Source: Akkermansiaceae bacterium (lineage in GTDB: Bacteria > Verrucomicrobiota > Verrucomicrobiia > Verrucomicrobiales > Akkermansiaceae). Taken from it: 64,000 nt of DNA. Below, piece by piece: positions 17,268 to 24,531 of this stretch (the stretch's first letter is position 1; each line of letters opens with the position of its first letter). A program made the position numbers and the translations under genes. The DNA is taken from assembly GCA_013041925.1 (NCBI GenBank), contig JABDRB010000029.1, positions 157,835 to 221,834 on the forward strand, in the 5' to 3' direction. The notes beneath the pieces were generated by a model. It had not been told where the DNA came from. It saw only the letters and a list, made by a program, of their open reading frames with translations, and searched no databases.

Positions 17268-18446
17268 TCAGGCGAGGATCTTGCGCTGCACCTCACGGGC
17301 GAGCACGAGTTCCTCGTTGGCCGGGATGACAAGGATTTTAACCTTGGAGTCGGAAGCACTGATTTCGGCTTCCTCGGCGATGCATGCGGCATTTTTTTCG
17401 GGGTCGATGTGGATGCCAAATTCTTCGAGCCCTTGGCAGATGGCGGCGCGTAGCCACGGGTGGTTTTCGCCGATGCCAGCGGTGAAAACCAGGGCGTCGA
17501 CGCCACCGAGTTCGAAGAGGTAGCTGGCAGCCCATTTTCGTGCCGAGTGGACGAGCATATCGAGTGCGAGTTGGGCGTCGGTATGGCCATCGGCGGCGGC
17601 CTCGCGGATATCGCGCAGGTCGTTGCTGATTGTGGAAACACCTTGGAGACCGGATTCCTTGGTCAGTTGGCGTTCGGCCTCCTCGAGGGAGATCCCCAGC
17701 GTTTTTACAGCGTAGGGGATGGCACCTGAGTCGAGGTCACCGACGCGGTTGTTCTGCGGCAGACCGCTCTGGGGTGAGAACCCCATGCTGGTGCCGGTGG
17801 CGACACCATTGCGGATGCCAGTCACCGAGCTACTGCCACCGAGGTGGAAGGAAATGACGCGCACGGGGGCGTCTGAGATGTTCTGTGGGCCATCGACGTA
17901 GAGTCGGCGGACGGTTTCGGCCACGTCATCCCGCCCCATGAGCTCGGCTGAGCGTTCTGCGACGTATTTGTGGCTGGCTCCGTGGAAGCCATAGCGGCGG
18001 ATGCCCGCGTCGTGCCATGCCTGAGGCAGCGCGTAACGTGAGGCTTCCTCCGGGACCCACTGGTAAAAGGCGGTCTCGAAGAGGGCAACGAGGCGGGCCT
18101 TGGGAAGGATCTGAGCAAATTGTCTGATCCCTTCGGCGTAGGGTGGGTTGTGGGCTGGGGCCACCTCGCGGAAGCCTTCCAGCGCGTCAATGACGGCGGC
18201 GTCGGCATCCACGCAGCCACTCAGATTTTTGCCGAGCACGGTCTTGAATCCCACGGCATCAATATCGCTGATGACGTTGAGATGACCTTGGTCGACGAGG
18301 TCGGAGAGGGCTTTGTGGATGACATCCGCGTAGTCGGTCACACGTTCGAAACCGCCTGATGCGACCACACGCTCATCGTTACCGTCAATTTGATAGAGAC
18401 GGTATTTGAATGAGGTGGACCCCAGGTTGGCGATTAGGATACGCAT
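17268..18446 (-). CDS. ackA: Acetate/propionate kinase family protein
   Basis: Transfers phosphate from an acyl-phosphate to ADP, yielding ATP and the free acid. In this operon the likely substrate is lactyl-phosphate made by PduL. The 392 residues are normal for the family. Signatures seen are ILIANLGSTSFKYRLY at the N-terminus, AHNPPYAEGI, the nucleotide and catalytic segment FHLGGSSSVTGIRNG, and FTAGIGENHP near the C-terminus. It has no obvious targeting peptide, so it may act in the cytoplasm. It lies 29 bp after a BMC-H gene and 65 bp before another, embedded in the shell-gene series. Confidence 0.94.
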   Translation of the reverse strand: MRILIANLGSTSFKYRLYQIDGNDERVVASGGFERVTDYADVIHKALSDLVDQGHLNVISDIDAVGFKTVLGKNLSGCVDADAAVIDALEGFREVAPAHNPPYAEGIRQFAQILPKARLVALFETAFYQWVPEEASRYALPQAWHDAGIRRYGFHGASHKYVAERSAELMGRDDVAETVRRLYVDGPQNISDAPVRVISFHLGGSSSVTGIRNGVATGTSMGFSPQSGLPQNNRVGDLDSGAIPYAVKTLGISLEEAERQLTKESGLQGVSTISNDLRDIREAAADGHTDAQLALDMLVHSARKWAASYLFELGGVDALVFTAGIGENHPWLRAAICQGLEEFGIHIDPEKNAACIAEEAEISASDSKVKILVIPANEELVLAREVQRKILA

Positions 18447-18475
18447 TTTTTTAGAGATGTCGGGTGGTGCTTGGA

Positions 18476-18754
18476 TTAGGAAATCCAGCTGCCGAGTTGG
18501 CCGAGATCTTCGTGAGGGCGGGGGATGACGAGAACGGAGTTCACTTCACCGATCTGTGCTGCTGCTTCTGCGCCGGCGTCAACGCCTGCTTTCACTGCTG
18601 CGACATCGCCAGTGAAGAATCCGCAGACGAGACCTGAGCCGATTTTATCCCAGCCTGTCATGGTGATGTCAGCGGCCTTGATGGCGGCATCTGATGCTTC
18701 GATCAGGGCGGGGAGGCCTTTTGTTTCAATCATTCCAAGTGCTTGCTTTGCCAT
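18476..18754 (-). CDS. BMC-H hexameric shell protein, copy 2
   Basis: A single BMC domain of 92 residues: ALGMIETKGLPALIEASDAAIKAADITMTG, then GSGLVCGFFTGDVAAVKAGVDAG and EVNSVLVIPRPHEDL. The pore-lining segment is WDKIGSGLVCG, differing from the other two copies, so small-molecule selectivity could differ. It is the second gene after pduL, 44 bp downstream of copy 1 and 29 bp upstream of acetate kinase. The leader before the ATG is A/C-rich without a Shine-Dalgarno motif. Confidence 0.95.
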   Translation of the reverse strand: MAKQALGMIETKGLPALIEASDAAIKAADITMTGWDKIGSGLVCGFFTGDVAAVKAGVDAGAEAAAQIGEVNSVLVIPRPHEDLGQLGSWIS

Positions 18755-18798
18755 AATAGTATGTAGTTAGTGGTTGGTGTGGATGGTGGTATCCGACA

Positions 18799-19068
18799 TT
18801 AGAGGTCGAATTGCTTTAAGAGTTCAGGGGCGGGGCGTGCGATGACGTGGGCACCGGTGAGTTCACCGACGCGGCCGGCTGCTTCTGCGCCGGCGTCAAC
18901 GGCTGCTTTGACGCTACCTACATCTCCTTGGACGAGGATCGCGAGCAGTCCTGCACCGACTTGTACTTGTTTGACGATATCTACGTCTGCGGCTTTGGCC
19001 ATTGCATCTGCGGCCTCCACGCTACCGACGTAGCCTTTAGTTTCTATCATTCCCAGGGCTTTGTTCAT
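18799..19068 (-). CDS. BMC-H hexameric shell protein, copy 1
   Basis: A single BMC domain of 89 residues starting MNKALGMIETKGYVGSVEAAD, with the core VQVGAGLLAILVQGDVGSVKAAVDAG and closing ELTGAHVIARP. It follows pduL by 45 bp and is probably among the most strongly expressed genes of the operon. It nonetheless lacks a Shine-Dalgarno sequence; the leader is made almost only of A and C. No BMC-T (tandem domain) gene is present in this window. Confidence 0.95.
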   Translation of the reverse strand: MNKALGMIETKGYVGSVEAADAMAKAADVDIVKQVQVGAGLLAILVQGDVGSVKAAVDAGAEAAGRVGELTGAHVIARPAPELLKQFDL

Positions 19069-19113
19069 GGTTTTGTTTGTTTTGGTTGTGGTTAGTGTTT
19101 TTTAGGTGGGCCT

Positions 19114-19794
19114 TTACTTGATGAGCTCACAGAAAGTATCGGGTTTGAGTCCGCAGGCATTGCCTTCATCGGTATCGATGTGGGCTTCGAGGTTGAAGCT
19201 TTTATCGACGCGGACGACGATGTTGTCGAAGGTTACCGAGCATGCGCTGTGGACTTTCATTTTCATCGTATCGAGGTGCTCGACGCCGTAGTAGGCGGCG
19301 TCATCGGGGTGCATGTGCACGTGGGGTTGGGCGCGGATCACGCCTTCGTCCATTTTGAAATACCCGTTGGGTCCCATCAGCATGCAGCCGGGGGTGCCGG
19401 CGACATCGCCTGACATCTTGATCGGAATATCGAATCCGAGCGCGATGGCATCGGTGAAGGCGAGTTCGACCTGATTGAGGTCGCGGCATGGGCCGAGGAT
19501 GCGCAGGTTGGAGATGACGCGGCTCCGTGGTCCGATCAGGGTGACGGACTCCTTGGCGGCGTAGGCTCCTTCTTGGTAGAGCCACTTGTTGGGGGTGAGC
19601 TGGTGGCCGGGGCCGAATAAGGCTTCAACGGCTTCCTGAGTCAGGTGACAGTGGCGTGCGCTGATGTTGACGACAAATCCGTTTGGTGCCTTGGCTTGCT
19701 GGGGCAGAGGCAGGCCCATGTTGCTGTATACCTGCTCGCGCACCATGTGTTCGATCACTGCGCGGGGTGGGCTGGTCTGTTGAGAGGATGACAT
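19114..19794 (-). CDS. pduL: Phosphate propanoyltransferase PduL (BMC phosphotransacylase)
   Basis: Converts acyl-CoA and phosphate into acyl-phosphate and CoA, regenerating the CoA pool inside the compartment. It has 226 residues from the ATG at 19794; the frame is open 17 codons further but without homology. Residues 11-26 (RAVIEHMVREQVYSNM) form an amphipathic helix of encapsulation-peptide type. Zinc ligands typical of PduL are visible: His48 and His50 in ARHCHL, and His158, His160 and His162 in HVHMH. It is the first gene of the minus-strand BMC operon and is divergent from the DeoR regulator, so its upstream region should hold the operon promoter. Confidence 0.95.
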   Translation of the reverse strand: MSSSQQTSPPRAVIEHMVREQVYSNMGLPLPQQAKAPNGFVVNISARHCHLTQEAVEALFGPGHQLTPNKWLYQEGAYAAKESVTLIGPRSRVISNLRILGPCRDLNQVELAFTDAIALGFDIPIKMSGDVAGTPGCMLMGPNGYFKMDEGVIRAQPHVHMHPDDAAYYGVEHLDTMKMKVHSACSVTFDNIVVRVDKSFNLEAHIDTDEGNACGLKPDTFCELIK

Positions 19795-19895
19795 GAATTT
19801 TCTGGCTGACGGGTGGCATTTCTCATGTTTTGATTGACAAGTCAACGAAAAACAAAGAAAAAACGAATTAAAGCCAACGATACAAAGAATTAACC
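19795..19895. promoter_or_regulatory. Divergent intergenic region between pduL and the deoR-type gene
   Basis: These 101 bp must carry the start signals of both the BMC operon and the regulator/fucI unit. It is A/T-rich. An inverted repeat, ttgac-aa-gtcaa, at 19834-19845 is the best operator candidate. No convincing -35/-10 pair could be fixed on either strand. Confidence 0.4.
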
Positions 19896-20654
19896 ATGCT
19901 TGCAGCAGAAAGACATCACAGGATTATCCAAGCGCTTACCGAGCGCGGCTCGGTGCGGACGAAGGGGCTGGCGGGGGAGTTGGATGTAACGGACGAAACG
20001 ATCCGCAAGGATTTTGAATACCTGGAGCAGCAGGGGTTGCTGGTGCGATCGCACGGTGGGGCGATTCCGCCGAAGCGCGTGATCAGGGAGTTATCGCTGA
20101 CTGAGCGGCAGTTGATTAACCGCGAGGCCAAAAATGCGATTGCCAAGGCGGCAGCGAAGCGGATTCAGCCCGACGAGACGATTTTTATTGATGCGAGTTC
20201 TACGGCGCTGACCATTACCCAGTATTTGCCGGATTTTCATTTTACGGTGATCAGCAATGCGCATGATGTGATTTCAGCCTTGGCGGGGGTTGAGCATATC
20301 GATGTGATCAGCACGGGGGGGCTTTTTGAGCAACGGTCACGGTCGTTCATCGGCCTCGCCGCAGAGAAAACCCTCCATCGTTACAATATCCACCGGATGT
20401 TTTTTTCAGGTAATGGGCTCGATCTTGAGAGAGGGGTGAGCGAGAGTAATTCTCGGCAGGCCGCCTTTAAGGAGCACGTCATCGAGGCCGCAGAAGATGT
20501 GTGTTTGCTGGCGGACGAATCCAAAATTGGTCAGCGATCCTCCTTCTTTTTTGCCCAATGTGGCGACCTGAAGAGTCTGGTGACGAGCAAAAAAGCCAAT
20601 CCGGCGATTCTCGAGTCGTTACGTAATCTCGGGATAGAAATTATACTCGCTTGA
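19896..20654 (+). CDS. DeoR-family transcriptional regulator of the fucose/BMC genes
   Basis: A sugar-responsive regulator of 252 residues, typical length. The N-terminal winged helix carries the family pattern: AAERHHRIIQAL, LAGELDVTDETIRKDFEYLEQQGLLVRSHGGA. The C-terminal DeoR effector domain (IFIDASSTALTITQYL, and later SRSFIGLAAEKTL) resembles a ribose-5-phosphate isomerase fold that binds a phosphorylated sugar. It diverges from pduL across 101 bp and precedes fucI by 64 bp. Control of the BMC operon and fucI, probably by relief of repression with a fucose-pathway intermediate, is inferred from position. Confidence 0.92.
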   Translation: MLAAERHHRIIQALTERGSVRTKGLAGELDVTDETIRKDFEYLEQQGLLVRSHGGAIPPKRVIRELSLTERQLINREAKNAIAKAAAKRIQPDETIFIDASSTALTITQYLPDFHFTVISNAHDVISALAGVEHIDVISTGGLFEQRSRSFIGLAAEKTLHRYNIHRMFFSGNGLDLERGVSESNSRQAAFKEHVIEAAEDVCLLADESKIGQRSSFFFAQCGDLKSLVTSKKANPAILESLRNLGIEIILA

Positions 20655-20718
20655 CTAGAAACACAGAAAAACACAGCTTCACACAAGAATGAGCAGAAAT
20701 GCTTGAACCATCAAATCT

Positions 20719-22503
20719 ATGAAAACCGTATTTAAATCAGACAACCTTCCTAAAATTGGAATCCGCCCAACCATCGACGGTCGACTCGGAGGAGTTCGCG
20801 AGTCGCTCGAAGACCAGACGATGAATCAGGCGAAGGCAACGGCCGCCTTACTTGCCCAAAACCTACGCTACCCTGACGGGTCAGCGGTCGAGTGTGTCAT
20901 CGCGGACACCTGTATTGGTGGCGTGGCTGAGGCGGCGGCCTGTGCTGATAAGTTTAAACGTGAGAATGTAGGAGTATCGCTCACGGTTACCCCATGCTGG
21001 TGTTATGGTTCTGAGACCATGGACATGGATCCTCATACACCGAAGGCGGTTTGGGGGTTTAATGGCACCGAGCGCCCTGGGGCGGTTTACTTGGCGGCCG
21101 CGCTCGCGGGTCATAGCCAGAAGGGGTTGCCTGCTTTTGGTATTTATGGCCGTGATGTGATGGAGTCGGATGACACCTCCATCCCAGAGGACGTCGCACA
21201 CAAAATTCTATCGTTTTGCCGCGCTGGATTGTCGGTTGCGTTGATGCGCGGGAAGTCCTACCTCTCGCTCGGTGGCACCTCGATGGGGATTGCCGGCTCG
21301 GTGGTGGATCCTGATTTTTTCCAAGACTACCTCGGGATCCGCGTTGAAGCGGTGGATATGACGGAGGTCGCCCGCCGTATCGATCACGGGATCTACGATC
21401 CCGTAGAATACGAAAAAGCGCTGGCATGGGTGAAGAAAAATTGCCCTGAGGGGAAAGACTACAATAGCCAGGAGACCCAGCGGCCACGCGAGGTGCTTGA
21501 TGCCGAGTGGGAGACATCCGTCAAGATGGCACTCATTGCCCGTGACCTCATGGTAGGAAACGACCGGCTCGCCGAGCTCGGCTACGGGGAAGAAGCCCAC
21601 GGGCGAAATGCGATTTGTGGCGGCTTCCAAGGGCAGCGCCAGTGGACGGATCACTACCCGAATGGCGACTTTATGGAGGCGATCCTGACAAGCTCCTTCG
21701 ACTGGAATGGCAAGCGTGCCCCGTATCAATTTGCCACTGAGAACGATGCGCTGAATGCCGTGACGATGATGTTTGGTCACCTGCTGACCAACACCGCGCA
21801 GATCTTTGCTGACCTTCGCACCTATTGGTCGCCTGACGCGGTCAAGCGGGTTGCTGGGCATGAGCTTACTGGGGCGGCATCGGATGGTTTACTTCATTTG
21901 ATTAACTCGGGTCCCGCGACGCTTGATGGCACGGGTCAGATGATCGAGGGCGGCAAGCCTGTGATGAAGCCCTTCTGGGATATCACCGATGAGGAGGTGG
22001 AGGCCTGCCTCGATGCCACCACCTGGCACCCGTCGATTACGGAGTATTTCCCTGGGGGAGGAATGAGCACCCGCTATGCCACCCAAGGTGGTATGCCGGC
22101 AACGATCGCTCGGCTCAATCTGGTAAAAGGGATCGGGCCGGTTCTGCAAATTGCCGAGGGGGTCACCGTTGAGCTTCCTGAGGACGTGCATGATGCGCTT
22201 GACGAGCGCACCAATCCATCCTGGCCAACGACCTGGTTCTGTCCGAAGATTACCGGCGATGGAGCATTCCGCGACACCTACTCGGTGATGAATAACTGGG
22301 GGGCGAACCACTGTGTCATGAGCTACGGGCACGTGGGTGCCGATCTGATTACGCTGGCCTCGATGCTGCGTATCCCCGTTTACATGCACAACGTCAGTGA
22401 AGACCGCATCTACCGACCCTCGTCATGGGCTGCTCATGGAACATCCGATTCTGAAGGTGGCGACTTCCGAGCCTGTGATAACTATGGTCCGTTGTATGGT
22501 TAG
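20719..22503 (+). CDS. fucI: L-fucose isomerase
   Basis: Interconverts L-fucose and L-fuculose, the first intracellular step of fucose catabolism; a manganese enzyme of the cytoplasm. The 594 residues match the family length. The family N-terminus is clear ([23 protein letters not shown]), as are [44 protein letters not shown] and the C-terminal [21 protein letters not shown]. It lies 64 bp downstream of the DeoR-type gene on the same strand, probably cotranscribed, and opposite the BMC operon. No Shine-Dalgarno sequence precedes the ATG. Confidence 0.97.
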   Translation: MKTVFKSDNLPKIGIRPTIDGRLGGVRESLEDQTMNQAKATAALLAQNLRYPDGSAVECVIADTCIGGVAEAAACADKFKRENVGVSLTVTPCWCYGSETMDMDPHTPKAVWGFNGTERPGAVYLAAALAGHSQKGLPAFGIYGRDVMESDDTSIPEDVAHKILSFCRAGLSVALMRGKSYLSLGGTSMGIAGSVVDPDFFQDYLGIRVEAVDMTEVARRIDHGIYDPVEYEKALAWVKKNCPEGKDYNSQETQRPREVLDAEWETSVKMALIARDLMVGNDRLAELGYGEEAHGRNAICGGFQGQRQWTDHYPNGDFMEAILTSSFDWNGKRAPYQFATENDALNAVTMMFGHLLTNTAQIFADLRTYWSPDAVKRVAGHELTGAASDGLLHLINSGPATLDGTGQMIEGGKPVMKPFWDITDEEVEACLDATTWHPSITEYFPGGGMSTRYATQGGMPATIARLNLVKGIGPVLQIAEGVTVELPEDVHDALDERTNPSWPTTWFCPKITGDGAFRDTYSVMNNWGANHCVMSYGHVGADLITLASMLRIPVYMHNVSEDRIYRPSSWAAHGTSDSEGGDFRACDNYGPLYG

Positions 22504-22641
22504 GCGTTGGCGTCCCTCACATTGACCCGATCAAGTGGGGGGGGCATGCGACGGAATCTCATTGTTGATCCTGTGATTTGGGGCTTGATGTTTTGATCGT
22601 TTTAGGAAATAAAGCTCCCACAACATTACCCATCTTATAAT

Positions 22642-22875
22642 ATGGCCGATAAAGAAGATATTAACGCTGAAAATGTAAAGGGCGCTTTCTATGTGGATAG
22701 TCAGTGCATCGATTGTGACCTCTGCCGCGAGACGGCTCCTAACAACTTTTCCCGCGAGGAAGACGAGGGGTATTCCTACGTGCACAAGCAGCCAGAAAAC
22801 GACGAAGAGCGCGAGCAGTGTATTGAGGCCATGGAAGGCTGTCCGGTCGAGGCGATTGGCGACGATGGGGAGTAA
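22642..22875 (+). CDS. Single-cluster ferredoxin, [4Fe-4S]
   Basis: Small acidic electron carrier of 77 residues. The cysteine pattern CIDCDLC, then CP near residue 66, fits one [4Fe-4S] cluster of the Fer4 type found in Bacillus-like ferredoxins; an additional Cys lies six residues before the last. The second cluster motif of two-cluster ferredoxins is missing. The partner enzyme is not evident from the neighbourhood. Its last codons overlap the start of the DUF721 gene by 11 bp. Confidence 0.9.
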   Translation: MADKEDINAENVKGAFYVDSQCIDCDLCRETAPNNFSREEDEGYSYVHKQPENDEEREQCIEAMEGCPVEAIGDDGE

Positions 22876-23314
22876 TCCCAACTCGGCGACCCCTGCCAGA
22901 TTCGGTGGGGGGGCGAAGAAGTCGAAGTCACCAAGGTCCCGGACCACGGTGCCTGCTGGAGTGAGAAAAGCTCGCGCTCGTATTCTATCCGAGTGGCGAG
23001 GCGGGCTGGATCCACCGAACCCTGAGAGGAATATTCACCAACCGGGTGAGTATCTCGATGACCTGCTCAAGACGATTGGGCTATCAGATGGTGTTGATGA
23101 ACAACGCCTGAAGGACGTTTGGTCGCTTGTGGCTGGTCCCTTTGTGGCTCAACACACCGTGCCGGAATCCATTCGTGGCGGGGTGCTTGTGTTGCGTGTT
23201 TTGCAGCCGACGATGAAGTTTCATCTTCAGCAGATGAGTGGAAAGTTGTTGGAAAACCTCCACCGCGAGCTTGGTGAGGGGATTGTGAAGCAGGTTGTTT
23301 TTAAAATTGGATAA
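22865..23314 (+). CDS. DUF721 (DciA-like) protein
   Basis: A 149-residue protein whose C-terminal two-thirds match the DUF721 pattern: LLKTIGLSDGV, a central Trp (DVWSLVAGPFVAQHTVPESI), then GGVLVLRVLQPTMKFHLQQMSGKLLENLHRELG. In other bacteria, DciA proteins of this family load the replicative helicase. The N-terminus is basic and disordered-looking (KKSKSPRSRTTVPAGVRKARAR). The ATG at 22865 lies inside the end of the ferredoxin gene (11-bp overlap, different frame), pointing to translational coupling. The longer open frame from 22691 overlaps the ferredoxin entirely and was rejected as start. Confidence 0.8.
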   Translation: MGSNPNSATPARFGGGAKKSKSPRSRTTVPAGVRKARARILSEWRGGLDPPNPERNIHQPGEYLDDLLKTIGLSDGVDEQRLKDVWSLVAGPFVAQHTVPESIRGGVLVLRVLQPTMKFHLQQMSGKLLENLHRELGEGIVKQVVFKIG

Positions 23315-23325
23315 CGTATAAGACG

Positions 23326-24012
23326 ATGGTCACCGCACGAATTCATCAATGTGAAAACTGGATCTTCGATTGGTCCGGCACCTTGGTCGATGATCTTGCC
23401 ATGGTTTTGGATGCCACCAACCATGTCCTGCGCCATTATGGAAAAGGTGAGATGGGACGTGACGATTTCCGGATGCGATTTCGCCTTCCCTACGCTGGGT
23501 TTTACGAGGAGATGCTCCCTGGTGTGCCGTTGCCTGAGCTCGAGGACCACTTTCGGGTAGGGTTTGCTGATTCTGAAGCGGCTGGGGTGACATCGCCCTT
23601 GCTTCCGTATGCGGTGGAGTTTCTCAAGTGCCTACATGCGCGGAACAAGCGGATGTTTATTCTGAGTTCGATGGATGCTCTCGCGTTTGACCGGCATGCT
23701 CGGCAACTGGGGGTGGATCATTTTTTTGAGGCTTCTTATGCCGGGGTGTTGGATAAGCGCGATCAAATTCACCGGATGATCGCCAGCCATCAGCTTGATA
23801 TTGAGCGGACGGTTTTTCTGGGTGATATGTGCCACGATGTCGAGACGGCTAGGCATGGTGGGGTGAGCTCGATTGCCCTGCTCACGGGTTATCAAGATGC
23901 CGCACAGTTATCGAGGTCGAACCCAGACCTCGTGGCAGACGATCTCTCCGAAATCTTACGGCTGCTGGAAAGTGGTCGGGTCCATGAAACGGAGACAACG
24001 GCACGTCAATGA
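23326..24012 (+). CDS. HAD-superfamily hydrolase (phosphoglycolate phosphatase-like) with altered motif I
   Basis: A 228-residue haloacid dehalogenase-fold protein with a helical cap after motif I. Motif I reads FDWSGTLVDD: the nucleophile Asp15 is kept, but the second Asp (general acid/base) of the usual DxDGT is Ser17. Motif II is FILSSMD, motif III Lys is in VLDKRDQI, and motif IV is FLGDMCHDVETA. The fold is therefore clear, while phosphatase activity by the ordinary mechanism is uncertain; phosphonatases and some transferases also lack the second Asp. It starts 11 bp after the DUF721 gene, and its stop overlaps an ATG of the folB frame (ATGA), so the genes form one operon. Confidence 0.82.
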   Translation: MVTARIHQCENWIFDWSGTLVDDLAMVLDATNHVLRHYGKGEMGRDDFRMRFRLPYAGFYEEMLPGVPLPELEDHFRVGFADSEAAGVTSPLLPYAVEFLKCLHARNKRMFILSSMDALAFDRHARQLGVDHFFEASYAGVLDKRDQIHRMIASHQLDIERTVFLGDMCHDVETARHGGVSSIALLTGYQDAAQLSRSNPDLVADDLSEILRLLESGRVHETETTARQ

Positions 24013-24068
24013 CCCGAGCTTATCGCGTCAACTCCCTCCCTCTCAAAAAAAAGCATTCCCGAAGCAAC

Positions 24069-24431
24069 ATGAAACGTTCCGATCAAATATTTATCCGTGG
24101 TCTGCGCGTGAGCAGTTACGTCGGAGTGCCCGACGAGGAACGAGCCGAGGCTCAAGAGCTCGTCATCAATGCCACGTTCTCGCCGATGAGTTCGCCGGGG
24201 CCGCTCGAGGATGATCTTGCTCGCACGATTGATTACCATGCGGTGGCGGTCCGACTGGATGAGGTTGCCGGATCGCGTCCTCGAAAACTGATTGAGACCT
24301 TGGCCGAGGACCTCGCCGCCATGGTGCTGGATGAGTTTCCTGTGACCGTGGTTCATCTAGAAATTGAAAAATTCATTTTGCCGAATACGCGATGCGTGGG
24401 TGTTTCCATCACGCGTCATGCGGCTGACTGA
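24069..24431 (+). CDS. folB: Dihydroneopterin aldolase family protein
   Basis: Folate-pathway enzyme that cleaves 7,8-dihydroneopterin to 6-hydroxymethyl-7,8-dihydropterin and glycolaldehyde. The 120 residues from 24069 match the family: IFIRGLRVSSYVGVPDEERAEAQ, the ARTIDYHAVAVRL segment, and the terminal LEIEKFILPNTRCVGVSITR with a Lys at the conserved active-site position. An earlier in-frame ATG at 24009 overlaps the HAD stop codon and would add 20 residues with no counterpart in the family; it may still be used through coupling. It lies in the ferredoxin-DUF721-HAD operon. Confidence 0.88.
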   Translation: MKRSDQIFIRGLRVSSYVGVPDEERAEAQELVINATFSPMSSPGPLEDDLARTIDYHAVAVRLDEVAGSRPRKLIETLAEDLAAMVLDEFPVTVVHLEIEKFILPNTRCVGVSITRHAAD

Positions 24432-24531
24432 GATGGGTGGGGTGGATGTTGCATTCCGTCGGCCGTGGAGATTTGACTTGAATTCGGTCTGGGTGTTGGT
24501 GATGATACTAGCAATGACCCCCCGCATTTTT

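Noticed and set aside
22691..22864. Upstream extension of the DUF721 gene through the ferredoxin gene
   Set aside because: The first 58 codons are a shadow of the ferredoxin frame; the family domain begins after the ATG at 22865.
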